Origin: Rhodobacterales bacterium
Lineage (GTDB): Bacteria; Pseudomonadota; Alphaproteobacteria; Rhodobacterales; Rhodobacteraceae
Assembly: GCA_025362795.1 (NCBI GenBank)
Contig: JANYFE010000023.1
Span: forward strand, 1-32,179
Length of the DNA stretch: 32,179 nucleotides
Direction of reading: 5' to 3'
The notes beneath the pieces are model-generated. The model saw nothing but the letters and a program-made list of their open reading frames with translations, made no database searches and was not told the DNA's origin. This document shows, one piece after another, positions 17,256 to 25,926 of this stretch (the first letter of the stretch is position 1; each line of letters begins with the position of its first letter). The translations under genes were made by a program, and so were the position numbers.

Positions 17256-17902
17256 ATCATGGTGGCGATGATGGCGCGCAGGGTTTCAATACCCTCGCCC
17301 TTTTCGGACGACGTCACGACAATCTCGGGATACGCCGCGGCGTGTTTGGACAAAGCACCTTTGACCTGCTCCAGCACAGCTTCCCGCTCGGACTTCAGGA
17401 TCTTGTCAACCTTGGTCAGCACGGTTTGAAAGGTCAGCGCGGAACGGTCCAGTTGCAGCATGATTTCTTCATCAACCGCTTTGATGCCATGCCGCGCATC
17501 GACCAGCACAAACGCCCGCCGCAAAGTCTGCCGCCCGGACAGATAGCTTTTCAACAGCGCCTGCCATTTGGCCACCACCGCAACCGGGGCCTCGGCATAG
17601 CCGTAGCCGGGCAGATCGACGAGAAAGCGCAGATCGCCCAGCGCGAAATAGTTGATTTCCTGCGTCCGGCCCGGGGTGTTGGACGCCCGGGCAAGGGATT
17701 TTCGTCCGGTCAACGCGTTGATCAGACTCGACTTTCCAACATTAGAGCGGCCGGCAAAGCAAACCTCAAGCCGGTCGGCAGGCGGCAGGCCCGACATGGC
17801 GACCACGCCTTTGACAAAGTCGACGGGACCGGCGAACAGCAGGCGACCGGCTTCCCGCGCGTCCAGATCCGGCTCGGGGGCAAGGGTGTATTGCAGGTTC
17901 AT
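17252..17902 (-). CDS. engB: Ribosome biogenesis GTPase YihA/EngB
   Basis: EngB is a GTPase needed for late 50S subunit assembly. The protein has 216 residues from the ATG at 17902. It shows G1 GRSNVGKSSLINALTG, G2 region NTPGRTQEIN, G3 DLPGYGYA and G4 TKVDK. GGAG lies six bases before 17902, and this ATG overlaps the MOSC stop as ATGA, which decides against the in-frame ATG at 17914. The 3' end overlaps the convergent SDR stop by three bases. It belongs to the rpmH-yidC cluster. Confidence 0.94.
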   Translation of the reverse strand: MNLQYTLAPEPDLDAREAGRLLFAGPVDFVKGVVAMSGLPPADRLEVCFAGRSNVGKSSLINALTGRKSLARASNTPGRTQEINYFALGDLRFLVDLPGYGYAEAPVAVVAKWQALLKSYLSGRQTLRRAFVLVDARHGIKAVDEEIMLQLDRSALTFQTVLTKVDKILKSEREAVLEQVKGALSKHAAAYPEIVVTSSEKGEGIETLRAIIATMI

Positions 17903-18645
17903 ATCAGGCTCCATGGGTCGCCGACCGCCACGAGGCCGCCTGTTACAACCGTTGCGTAGACGCCGAAATCTTGATGGCCGTACTGCGTCTTTAGCGCCGA
18001 AAGGGTCGCGGCATCCGAACGACCTGTGGCGGGATCCACTGTGGTGGCAGAACAGCGGGTGATCCGGTCATCGATCCGTAACACCGTATTTCCAATACGA
18101 ATTTCTCGCCCTATCCAACCAAATTCGGCCCAAGGTGCCGCGCCGTCCAGCCAGAGATTGCCGCGAAACCGTTCTGCAACCATGGTCTGGCCCATCCGGG
18201 CCGACAGATCCGCAAGCGAGGTGTTGGACAGGATCGAAACAGAGGGAAACTCGCTGTCCGTCATACCGCGCCCTGCAGTAACGAACTTCACGGGCTGCGC
18301 ACGGTCAGACGGGTTCAGCGGGCCGACCCATTCAAGAAAGCGCGGCAGGTCGGCGGGATCGTCAGGGCGAAAAGCAATGGAACCGCGTTCGGGATGGGTC
18401 AGCGTCACAATGCTGGTCGCCTCATCCAGAGTGGAGGCAATCGCCATCAACGCCGGGGCCTTGGCGGCGCGGGCAAAGTTGACGCAACTGTTCCAGCCTG
18501 GCACCAGTTTTGCCGCCGCGTGGGCCACTGCCCAGTGCCGGTCCCAAGGCAGACACGCCCCTGCCAAAAGCCCAACGGACGCGAGGTTTTCGCGTCCGTG
18601 GCCCTTGATCGGGTGGCGGCTGATCTGGGTCAGGAGCCCGGTCAT
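17899..18645 (-). CDS. MOSC domain-containing protein
   Basis: This 248-residue protein begins TGLLTQISRHPIKGHGRENL, a MOSC N-terminal beta-barrel motif (YPIKS-like). It has the conserved Cys of the MOSC domain in DRITRCSATTVDPATG at about residue 205. MOSC proteins bind molybdenum cofactor or transfer sulfur; here the substrate is unknown. The ATG at 18645 overlaps the yidC stop as ATGA, and the stop overlaps the engB start the same way, so the three genes are translationally coupled. An upstream open frame to 18762 is only the yidC shadow. Confidence 0.85.
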   Translation of the reverse strand: MTGLLTQISRHPIKGHGRENLASVGLLAGACLPWDRHWAVAHAAAKLVPGWNSCVNFARAAKAPALMAIASTLDEATSIVTLTHPERGSIAFRPDDPADLPRFLEWVGPLNPSDRAQPVKFVTAGRGMTDSEFPSVSILSNTSLADLSARMGQTMVAERFRGNLWLDGAAPWAEFGWIGREIRIGNTVLRIDDRITRCSATTVDPATGRSDAATLSALKTQYGHQDFGVYATVVTGGLVAVGDPWSLI

Positions 18646-20492
18646 TTTCGCGGTTTCGTGGCCTGATTGGCCGCTTTTGCAACCGGTTTGGCAGCGAGCG
18701 GGATAGGCTTGTTCTTGCCCCGAATATTGCCAAAAATGTCTGGCCTTTTCCCGTGGCTCCACATGATCAGGTACTGCTGGGCGAAGGTGATCGTGTTGTT
18801 GGTGATCCAGTAAATCACCAGACCGCTGGCAAAGCGGCCCAGCATGAACATGAACACCCAGGGCATCCAGGCAAAAATCTGACCCTGAACCGCGTCAGCG
18901 GGGGCCGGGTTCAGTTTTTGTTGCAGCCACATCGAACAACCAAGTAGGATCGGCAGCAATCCGATGAAGACCGAGGCGAGCAAACTGCCGCTGACCGGTC
19001 CGACCCAAGGCAATAGGCCAAACAGGTTAAAGAGCGATGAACTGTCCGGCTGCGACAAGTCCCTGATCCAGCCAAAGAACGGCGATTGCCGCAGTTCGAT
19101 GGTGACGAAGATCACCTTGTACAATGAAAAGAAGATCGGGATCTGCGGCAGGATCGGCAGGCAGCCGGCGGCCGGGTTGACCTTTTTCTCTTTGTACAAA
19201 GCCATCATGTCGCGCTGCAGCTTTTGCTTGTCGTCGCCGGCCTTTTCCTTCAGCGCCTCAAGTTCCGGCTGCAATTCCTTCATGCGCGCCATCGAAACGG
19301 AAGATTTGTAAACCAGCGGCAGAACCAGCAATTTCAGGATGAAAGTCAACGCGATGATCGCCAGACCCATGTTCCCGATGATGCCGTGCAGCCAGTGCAG
19401 CACGAAGAAAATCGGCTTGGTCAGGAAAAAGAACCAACCCCAGTCGATGCTGTCGATAAAGCCCGCAACACCTTGATTGTTCTGGTAGTTGCGGATGGTT
19501 TCCCATTCCTTGGCACCGGCAAAAAACCGCACCGACGTGGTGGCGGTCGCACCAGGCGCGACCGTCATCAGCGCTTCGCGCACCTCGGTTTGATAGATGT
19601 CCGCGCCGGGGCTGTATTTGGTGACGGCGGTAAACGGCTTGCCCTGCTCGGGGATCAGCGTTGTCATCCAATAGTGGTCGGTAAATCCGATCCAACCATC
19701 TTTTGTGGCCTCGACCAGCTGGGCGTTGCCACCTTCGGCCGCGGGCAGCGACAGCATCTTGCCGTATTTCAGCTCTTCCAGATCGCCATCCGTGCGACGG
19801 ACCACACCTTCGTGGACCACATAGATGTTTTCAAGTTTCGGCAGGCCGTGGCGGGCGATTATGCCGTAGGGTGCCAGGCGAGCGTCCTTTGTTCCAGTGT
19901 TTGCAACGGTGTCGGTGATGGTGAACATGAAATCCTTGTCCACCGCGATGGTGCGGACAAAGTTCAGGCCCTTGGTGTTTTCCCAGTGCAACGTGACCGG
20001 ATGGTCAGGCGCCAGGGTGCCGCCGTCCGCCATCTGCCATTCGGTCTTGGCGCCTGGAACATCAGCCTCGTCCAGCCCGTTGCCGGGCGCAAAACCGAAA
20101 ACGGCGTAGTAGGGCTTGGTCTGGCCAACGGGGGACAAAAGGCGGACCGTGGCGGAATTGGCGTCCAGGGTTTCGTGATAGGTTTTCAGCGACAAATCAT
20201 CAAACCGGCCGCCCAGCATCGAGATCGAGCCCGCCAGTTTCGGCGTGTCCACCGTCAGGCGCGGCGCTTCTGGTTGTGGTGTGGCGGCAAGTGCTGTGCC
20301 ATTGGTAGGGGTCTCTGCGGCGGGTGTCGCAGGGGAGGTGCCGTCTGCTGGAAGCGCCGTCAGCGGCGCGGTGGCAGCCGTTTCCGCCGGAAACCAGCTG
20401 GGAAACAGCATGGGTCCGCCCACAAACCAGCCCAGAATCACGATGAAACTGAGGACTGTTGCGAGGATAAGGTTCTTGTTCTGATCGTCCAT
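18642..20492 (-). CDS. yidC: Membrane protein insertase YidC
   Basis: YidC inserts membrane proteins alone or with SecYEG. This 616-residue form is the Gram-negative type. TM1 is near the N-terminus (NLILATVLSFIVILGWFVGG), then comes a low-complexity Ala/Pro/Thr linker (about 40-75) and a large periplasmic beta domain. The five-helix core starts at about residue 355 and includes the hydrophilic-groove Arg region in VYKSSVSMARMKEL. The loop between cores, QIPIFFSLYKV, is typical, and the tail is lysine-rich. It normally follows yidD closely; here an EAL gene and a 430-bp gap intervene. Confidence 0.96.
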   Translation of the reverse strand: MDDQNKNLILATVLSFIVILGWFVGGPMLFPSWFPAETAATAPLTALPADGTSPATPAAETPTNGTALAATPQPEAPRLTVDTPKLAGSISMLGGRFDDLSLKTYHETLDANSATVRLLSPVGQTKPYYAVFGFAPGNGLDEADVPGAKTEWQMADGGTLAPDHPVTLHWENTKGLNFVRTIAVDKDFMFTITDTVANTGTKDARLAPYGIIARHGLPKLENIYVVHEGVVRRTDGDLEELKYGKMLSLPAAEGGNAQLVEATKDGWIGFTDHYWMTTLIPEQGKPFTAVTKYSPGADIYQTEVREALMTVAPGATATTSVRFFAGAKEWETIRNYQNNQGVAGFIDSIDWGWFFFLTKPIFFVLHWLHGIIGNMGLAIIALTFILKLLVLPLVYKSSVSMARMKELQPELEALKEKAGDDKQKLQRDMMALYKEKKVNPAAGCLPILPQIPIFFSLYKVIFVTIELRQSPFFGWIRDLSQPDSSSLFNLFGLLPWVGPVSGSLLASVFIGLLPILLGCSMWLQQKLNPAPADAVQGQIFAWMPWVFMFMLGRFASGLVIYWITNNTITFAQQYLIMWSHGKRPDIFGNIRGKNKPIPLAAKPVAKAANQATKPRK

Positions 20493-20923
20493 CGGGACTG
20501 CCGCCGTTCCTGTTTGATATCAGCGGGTGTTCAACAGAAGGGGGGGGCAAAGGTCAAGCGGTTTTGGCCCCGGCGGGGGGCAGTGGCGCAAGAAGCCTTG
20601 GAAAAACGTTCTTTTCTTGGGGATTTAGGGAACTGGCGCTGGCCTGAGCCGCAATTCCCGCCTGCCCCGCGGGGTTGGTGACGCGCGGGAGGCGGGCGAT
20701 TGGGGCGGGCCGGGCCTTTCGGTTGGGTTGCGGGCTTTTTTGCGGGGATGCGGACGATGGGACGACGGAAAAGCCCTGTCGCGGCGAATCATGGGGATTT
20801 CAATGGTTAACCAGCAGAAAACACTGGAAAATCTTTGTCTTGAAACCGTCTTGCCGGCGTCTTCTTTGCGTCTATGCGATTTGCCGCCGGAACGGGATTT
20901 AGGCACAGTACGGTCCGTACCAT
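20493..20923. other. Intergenic region between the EAL gene and yidC
   Basis: This 431-bp stretch has no gene I recognise. It should contain the yidC promoter on the - strand, but I could not pick a convincing one. Visible features are an eight-G run at 20540-20547, about 48 bp before the yidC start, a lower-GC patch near 20800-20850, and a 13-bp palindrome GTACGGTCCGTAC at 20908-20920 just after the EAL stop. Short open frames here lack family similarity. Confidence 0.5.
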
Positions 20924-22471
20924 TTAGCGCGCCCGGTTGCTGATGCGGGGGGTCCCGGATTGCCGCGACAGATGGCGGTTGATCCAGTCCACCGTGTCTT
21001 CGACGGGCATCGGCCGGGCAACGCCGAAGCCCTGCACATGGCCGCAACCCAGTTGCGCCAGCATCGCGTGTTCGCCCTGGGTTTCGACCCCTTCGGCCAG
21101 CGTTTCCATGCCCAGCCGTTCTGCCATCGACAGGATCGCCGAGACGACTTTCTGCTGTTCGCGGTCTTCATCGACCCGGGTGACGAAGCTGCGGTCGATC
21201 TTGATGCGCCGCACCGGAAAGCGGCGGATCGAGGTGATCGAGGCATGGCCGGTGCCGAAGTCATCCAGATCGACGCCACAGCCAAGTTGCGAGATCGCGG
21301 CGATGTTGGCCACCACCACGTCGTTTTCGGTTTCGGCCACGACGGTTTCCAAAATCTCGACCGTCAGGCGGTCGGGCGTCAGATCAAAGCGGTCAAGCTC
21401 CCATTTCAGTTTGCTGGCAAGGCCCGGATTGCGCAGTTCGGATCTGGAGAAGTTGACGGCGACGGCCGGCACTTTCAGACCGGCCTTGTCCCAGCGGACG
21501 AGGGCGAGCAGGGCATTGTACACCATCACTTCGCACAGCCGGCCACTGAGGCCGCAATCTTCGATGGCGGGCAGAAAATCCATCGGCGGGATCAGGCCGC
21601 GGGTGGGGTGGTGCCAGCGGGCCAGCGCCTCGAACCCGGAGATCGCGCCGGTGTCGGTGGAAATCTGCGGTTGAAAATGGGCGCGGATCTGACCTTCGTC
21701 CAAGGCGGTTTCCAGATCTTCGCGCAGGGCGTCGCGGTCGGCGCGGGTGCGGGTCATGTCGGGCATGAAGGCGCGGATGGCGCCGGGGCCGTTGCGCAAA
21801 GCATCGTCCGCGGCGACCTGGGCGGCATCGAGCAGCGCCGCGCCTTCGGCAAGGGGGGCGCGGTCGCCCAGACAGAAGCCGATCGAGCAGGTGACGTAGA
21901 TCCGGGCGCCATTCAGGCTGATGGGCGGGGACAGCGCCGATTGCAGCCGGGCACAGAGTTGCACGGCGGTTTCCAGGTCAAGCCGGCGCACCGGGCCAAG
22001 GGCCACGGCGAAACCGCCGCCTTCCAGCCGGGCGACGGCATCGCCGCCGCGCAACGTGGCACACAGCCGTTCGGCACAGCGTGTCAGTATTTCGGTTTGC
22101 GCGGCGCGGCCATGCCGGTCCAGCAGCGCGGGGGCATCATCGAACTGCACGACAAGGCAGGCGGTGGTCAGGCCGCTTATCGGGCCATCGCGCAACACCT
22201 TGTCCATCTGCGTGACGATCTGCGGGCGCAGGGCGAGGCCGGTCAGCACGTCCGGCACCGGGTTGCTGCCTGCCCCGGTAAAGCGGAATGCGCCAGCGAT
22301 GACGAACAGCATTGGCGCGCCGAGGGCCGTCAGGATCAGCATGCGTTCGCCGCCCATCCAGAAAGCGGCCAGCGTGACCGCCGGGATGAAGACCATCAGT
22401 TCCGGCCGACGCAACTGCGCCAGAAGTCCGCGCAGGGCTATGGTCGTTGCAGTCCAGCTGCGATGGGTCAT
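20924..22471 (-). CDS. Cyclic-di-GMP phosphodiesterase with degenerate GGDEF and intact EAL domain
   Basis: This 515-residue protein has two N-terminal hydrophobic segments (about 25-62), a GGDEF-type domain (about 95-235) and an EAL domain (about 250-505). The GGDEF signature reads RLEGGGF (148-154), so the catalytic acidic pair is lost and cyclase activity is unlikely. The EAL domain keeps FEALARW (EAL 281-283), EILE (372-375), DDFGTG (403-408), KIDRSFV (424-430) and AEGVET (459-464), which points to c-di-GMP hydrolysis at the membrane. GAGGAGG upstream selects the ATG at 22471 over the one at 22567. It sits between yidD and yidC, an unusual position. Confidence 0.9.
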   Translation of the reverse strand: MTHRSWTATTIALRGLLAQLRRPELMVFIPAVTLAAFWMGGERMLILTALGAPMLFVIAGAFRFTGAGSNPVPDVLTGLALRPQIVTQMDKVLRDGPISGLTTACLVVQFDDAPALLDRHGRAAQTEILTRCAERLCATLRGGDAVARLEGGGFAVALGPVRRLDLETAVQLCARLQSALSPPISLNGARIYVTCSIGFCLGDRAPLAEGAALLDAAQVAADDALRNGPGAIRAFMPDMTRTRADRDALREDLETALDEGQIRAHFQPQISTDTGAISGFEALARWHHPTRGLIPPMDFLPAIEDCGLSGRLCEVMVYNALLALVRWDKAGLKVPAVAVNFSRSELRNPGLASKLKWELDRFDLTPDRLTVEILETVVAETENDVVVANIAAISQLGCGVDLDDFGTGHASITSIRRFPVRRIKIDRSFVTRVDEDREQQKVVSAILSMAERLGMETLAEGVETQGEHAMLAQLGCGHVQGFGVARPMPVEDTVDWINRHLSRQSGTPRISNRAR

Positions 22472-22578
22472 CCCCGCCTCCTCAACCGCGGCCGGCAGAC
22501 CGCTTGGCGTCAGAGTAGGAACCTTTGTTGACCCAGATATTAACCGCGCCGCACAAGTTGCAGACAATTTGGTTCAAT

Positions 22579-22845
22579 TCAGGGGTGATGGGCGGCGTGT
22601 TGCGCTTTGTCAAATTCGGGATCGGCACCCGGCACCGGGTCATAGCCGTGGCCGCCCCAGGGATGGCAGCGGCACAGCCGGTGGACGGTCAGGTAGCCGC
22701 CTTTCAGCGCACCGTGGCGGTCGAGCGCGTCCAGCGCATAGACCGAGCAGGTCGGCTGAAACCGGCAGCCATTGCCGATCCAGGGGCTGAGCAGCAGGCG
22801 GTAGGCGTGGATGGGCAGGGCCGCCAGGCGGGCGGCGGGGGTCAT
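22579..22845 (-). CDS. yidD: Membrane protein insertion efficiency factor YidD
   Basis: This small protein of 88 residues assists YidC-dependent insertion. It has the YidD signature with conserved cysteines: [20 protein letters not shown], then YALDAL, and [17 protein letters not shown]. The N-terminal amphipathic segment is typical of a membrane-surface protein. The start overlaps the rnpA stop as ATGA (22842-22845). The conserved rpmH-rnpA-yidD order supports the call. Confidence 0.93.
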   Translation of the reverse strand: MTPAARLAALPIHAYRLLLSPWIGNGCRFQPTCSVYALDALDRHGALKGGYLTVHRLCRCHPWGGHGYDPVPGADPEFDKAQHAAHHP

Positions 22846-23276
22846 TTGCCGGCCCGGTGAACGCCGGTGATCGCGGTTTGCAGATCCGCCAGCAGATCGG
22901 GGAAGGGGCGGGCGATGGTGGCGGCGGGCCGGGCGACCAGCACATAGTCCCAGCCGGCACGGGCCTGCGCGGTCAGCACCGCATGGACAGCGGCGCGCAT
23001 CCGCCGCTTGGCGCGGTTGCGGGCGACGGCGTTGCCGATTTTCTTGCTGGCGGTATAGCCGATGCGGGCAAAGCTTTGACCGTCACCGCGGTCGCGGGCC
23101 TGCAACAGGAACGACCCGGTGCCCTGACGACGGGCGGCGGCGGCTTTCAGGAAATCGGGGCGGTGGCGCAGGGTTTGCAGGCTGACCGAAAGGGACTGCA
23201 CCAAATGCGAAACCGCCGGAAGGTTCCCGGAAGCTTCGGCTGTAACGCCAATGTCCGGTGCCTGCGGCGGTGTCAT
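22842..23276 (-). CDS. rnpA: Ribonuclease P protein component
   Basis: RnpA is the protein subunit of RNase P, which matures tRNA 5' ends. The diagnostic RNR motif lies in [17 protein letters not shown], preceded by [10 protein letters not shown]. The ATG at 23276 (144 residues) has GGAGG five bases upstream; the ATGs at 23279 and 23291 are alternatives but are badly spaced. The N-terminal extension before the RNase P fold is common in alphaproteobacteria. It lies between rpmH (39 bp upstream) and yidD (overlapping). Confidence 0.92.
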   Translation of the reverse strand: MTPPQAPDIGVTAEASGNLPAVSHLVQSLSVSLQTLRHRPDFLKAAAARRQGTGSFLLQARDRGDGQSFARIGYTASKKIGNAVARNRAKRRMRAAVHAVLTAQARAGWDYVLVARPAATIARPFPDLLADLQTAITGVHRAGK

Positions 23277-23315
23277 CATAGCCTCCAACATCCAGTCCGT
23301 GCGGACCGGGCGGGT

Positions 23316-23450
23316 TTAGGCCGACAGTTTCTTGCGGCCCTTGGCGCGGCGGGCGTTCAGCACAAGGCGGCCGCCTTTGGTGGCCATGCGGGCGCGAAAG
23401 CCGTGGCGGCGGGCGCGAACCAGGTTCGACGGTTGAAAGGTGCGCTTCAT
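23316..23450 (-). CDS. rpmH: 50S ribosomal protein L34
   Basis: This is 44 residues: [18 protein letters not shown] at the start, RMATKGGR in the middle, and [11 protein letters not shown] at the end. This is the complete bL34 pattern. GGAG sits six bases before the ATG at 23450. It is the first gene of the rpmH-rnpA-yidD block. The gene is too short for many ORF callers. Confidence 0.97.
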   Translation of the reverse strand: MKRTFQPSNLVRARRHGFRARMATKGGRLVLNARRAKGRKKLSA

Positions 23451-23529
23451 CGCGGTCTCCATCAGGCTTCGCCCGAACCTTGAAGGATGATCCTTTGGGA
23501 TTCGGGGGCGGGTAAACTTGAAGTCCGTC

Positions 23530-23557
23530 CTTTAAGCAGGGTTTCGGGGCAAGTCAA
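23530..23557 (-). promoter_or_regulatory. Candidate rpmH promoter
   Basis: On the - strand TTGACT (23557-23552) is followed after 16 bp by TTAAAG (23535-23530). The -35 matches five of six consensus bases and the -10 three. It lies about 80 bp upstream of rpmH, a gene that needs a strong promoter, and is the best match in the gap. Confidence 0.45.
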
Positions 23558-23733
23558 CGCAAGGCGGGACAGAATGTTGCAAGATTTCCGCAAGGCGACT
23601 GGCTGACGCCGCAGCGTGGCAGCACACCCGAGTCTTTTTATCCGCCGCGGGCGGCTGCCGATCAAGGCCGCGTGATGCCACTGGCATATTCGGGGCATTC
23701 CGGGCCAAGGTGGCGCACGCCATTGGAATGACC

Positions 23734-24480
23734 ATGACCGACCCGACGCCAGAACCCTCCGCGCCCCAGTCCGATTTCAGCCGCCTGTTGCGACGCTTGC
23801 CCATTTTCGCAATCCTTGCGGCGGGTATCTTTGCGCTGGTTTATTACCGGCATATGTTGAGTTTCAGCAATCTGGAACACGAAAGCAAAAGACTGCTGGC
23901 GTTGCGGGATGCGCATTACGGGCTGACCAGCCTGGGGTTCATCGCGATCTATGCGCTGGTCGTGGTGATCTCGGTGCCGGGGGCGATCATCCTGACGTTG
24001 TCGGGCGGCTTTCTGTTCGGGTTCTTTCCGGGGGTGGTTTATAACGTGGCTGCGGCCACCATCGGTGCGGTGATCGTGTTCATGGCGGCGCGTTCGGGGT
24101 TTGGCCATGACATTGCCGAGCGGATCGAGGCGCGGGGCGGCGCGGTGGCGCGGTTGCAGGCGGCGTTGAAGGAAAACGAATGGTCGGTGTTGCTGACCAT
24201 GCGGCTGATCCCGGTCGTGCCGTTTTTCATCGCCAATCTGATCCCGGCGTTTGTGGGCATCCGGCTGTCCACCTTTGCCATCACCACGTTTCTGGGGATC
24301 ATCCCGGCCGATCTGATCTATACCACGCTGGGCGCGGGTCTGGGCGAGATCTTTGCACGGGGCGAGGTGCCGCATCTGGACATTCTGTTCACGCCGAAGT
24401 TCGGCCTGCCCCTCGTGGGGCTGGGGCTGCTGGCGGCGTTGCCGCTGATCCTGAAACTGTTCAACCGGCGCAAGGTCTGA
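23734..24480 (+). CDS. TVP38/TMEM64 (VTT domain, DedA-related) membrane protein
   Basis: From the ATG at 23734 the protein has 248 residues with several hydrophobic helices. The VTT domain shows VPGAIILTLSGGFLFGF (the first re-entrant-like motif) and, later, MRLIPVVPFFIANLIPAF, which matches the family F/R-x-P-x-x-P-F-x-x-x-N motif. Related DedA and TMEM41B/VMP1 proteins move phospholipids, but this subfamily's substrate is not established. GGA six bases upstream favours 23734; GTG 23710 and ATG 23728 are in frame. An FAD oxidoreductase starts 4 bp after the stop, a pairing known in other bacteria. Confidence 0.85.
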   Translation: MTDPTPEPSAPQSDFSRLLRRLPIFAILAAGIFALVYYRHMLSFSNLEHESKRLLALRDAHYGLTSLGFIAIYALVVVISVPGAIILTLSGGFLFGFFPGVVYNVAAATIGAVIVFMAARSGFGHDIAERIEARGGAVARLQAALKENEWSVLLTMRLIPVVPFFIANLIPAFVGIRLSTFAITTFLGIIPADLIYTTLGAGLGEIFARGEVPHLDILFTPKFGLPLVGLGLLAALPLILKLFNRRKV

Positions 24481-24484
24481 GCCT

Positions 24485-25888
24485 TTGGCGCGGATTGTCA
24501 CCGACATCTGTGTGATCGGCGCGGGGTCGGGGGGCTTGTCGGTGGCGGCGGGCGCGGTGCAGATGGGCGCAAAGGTGGTGCTGGTCGAGGGCGGCGAGAT
24601 GGGCGGCGACTGCCTGAGCACCGGTTGCGTGCCGTCCAAGGCATTGCTGGCGGCGGCCAAGGTGGCGCAGGGGATGGGCGGCGGATTTGGTGTGCTGCCG
24701 GTGGTGCCCGAGGTCGATTTTGCGGCCGTCAAGGATCATGTGCAGGCCGTGATTGCCAGGATTGCGCCGGTCGACAGTCAGGCGCGGTTCGAGGGCTTGG
24801 GGGTGCGGGTTTTGCGCGGTTGGGGGCGGTTTGTGTCACCGACCGAGCTGGAGGTGGGCGGCGATGTGGTCGTGGCGCGGCGGTTTGTGATCGCCACCGG
24901 GTCAGAGCCGCTGGTCCCCGCCATTCCGGGTCTGGACGCCGTGCCGTATTTCACCAATGAGACGATCTTTGCCTTGCGGGAGCGGCCTGCGCATCTGGTG
25001 ATTATCGGCGGCGGGCCGATCGGGATCGAGATGGCGCAGGCGCATCGCAGGCTGGGATGCGCGGTGACGGTGATCGAGGCGCAGCGGCCTTTGGGCCGGG
25101 ATGATGCCGAAGCGGCGGCGGTGGTGCTGGCGGCGGTGCGGGCCGAGGTTGTGACGGTGCTGGACGGCGTGGCGGTGACGGGTGTTGCGGGCGCCGTGAC
25201 GGTGACGCTGGCTGATGGGCGGCGGGTGGAGGGTAGCCATCTGCTGCTGGCGATCGGGCGGCGTGTGGCGGTGGCGCGGTTGAACCTGGCGGCGGCGGGG
25301 GTGGCGTTTACCGCGAAAGGGGTCACGGTGGACGCCCGGTTGCGCAGCACCAACCGGCGCATCTATGCGGTGGGCGATGTGGCGGGCGGGCTGCAGTTCA
25401 CCCATGTCGCGGGCTATCACGCCGGGATCGTGGTGCGGCAGGCGGTGCTGGGTCTGCCGGCGCGGGTGCGGAACGATCACATTCCCTGGGTCACCTATAC
25501 TGACCCGGAACTGGCGCAGGTCGGTCTGACCGAAGCGGAGGCGCGGGCAAAGCATGGTGCGGCACTGACGGTGCAGCGGGTGGAGTTTCAACACAACGAC
25601 CGGGCAGTGACAGAGGGGCGGACGGGTGGTTTTATGAAGGTGATGATCCTGCGCGGGCGTCCGGTTGGCGTCACGATCGTGGGGCCGCATGCAGGAGAGT
25701 TGATCGGACTGTGGGCGCTGGCGCTGGCGCGGGGGCTGAAGATGAGCGCGATTGCCGGGATGGTCGCGCCCTATCCGACCTATGGCGAGATTTCGAAACG
25801 TGCCGCAGGAGCCTATTTTTCCCCGCAGCTTTTTGATAGCGCTATGGTCAAGCGTGTGGTGCGGTTCGTGCAGCGTTTTCTGCCCTGA
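24485..25888 (+). CDS. FAD-dependent pyridine nucleotide-disulfide oxidoreductase (mercuric reductase-like)
   Basis: This 467-residue protein has the FAD motif GAGSGG (12-17), the redox-active disulfide GGDCLSTGCVPSK with Cys43 and Cys48, the NAD(P)-binding GGGPIG, the second FAD motif YAVGDV and a C-terminal dimerisation domain. The C-terminus has YPTYGE where lipoamide dehydrogenase has HPTxxE, as in MerA-like proteins. It lacks the MerA N-terminal metal-binding domain and a C-terminal Cys pair, so mercury reduction is unlikely. The only start that keeps the FAD motif is TTG at 24485. It lies 4 bp after the VTT gene and is probably co-translated. Confidence 0.85.
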   Translation: MARIVTDICVIGAGSGGLSVAAGAVQMGAKVVLVEGGEMGGDCLSTGCVPSKALLAAAKVAQGMGGGFGVLPVVPEVDFAAVKDHVQAVIARIAPVDSQARFEGLGVRVLRGWGRFVSPTELEVGGDVVVARRFVIATGSEPLVPAIPGLDAVPYFTNETIFALRERPAHLVIIGGGPIGIEMAQAHRRLGCAVTVIEAQRPLGRDDAEAAAVVLAAVRAEVVTVLDGVAVTGVAGAVTVTLADGRRVEGSHLLLAIGRRVAVARLNLAAAGVAFTAKGVTVDARLRSTNRRIYAVGDVAGGLQFTHVAGYHAGIVVRQAVLGLPARVRNDHIPWVTYTDPELAQVGLTEAEARAKHGAALTVQRVEFQHNDRAVTEGRTGGFMKVMILRGRPVGVTIVGPHAGELIGLWALALARGLKMSAIAGMVAPYPTYGEISKRAAGAYFSPQLFDSAMVKRVVRFVQRFLP

Positions 25889-25926
25889 ATGTCGCCAAGG
25901 GGGATCTTCTTGCGGGCCAGCGGAAC

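Noticed and set aside
19224-20681. 485-codon open frame on + opposite yidC
   Set aside because: It is the antisense of yidC. Its composition (Arg, Gln and His rich, no motif) is the usual shadow of a GC-rich coding strand.
20908-20920. 13-bp palindrome GTACGGTCCGTAC after the EAL gene
   Set aside because: Perfect but short, with no T-run and no promoter beside it; it may be chance, so it is only mentioned within the intergenic entry.
20960-22531. 523-codon open frame on + opposite the EAL gene
   Set aside because: It is antisense to a gene with clear EAL motifs; no family pattern or ribosome site.
23662-24732. 356-codon open frame on - across the VTT and oxidoreductase genes
   Set aside because: Low-complexity Gln/Arg/His/Pro composition spanning two real genes on the other strand.
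24485-25888. True mercuric reductase (merA)
   Set aside because: There is no N-terminal metal-binding domain, no C-terminal vicinal cysteines and no mer genes nearby.
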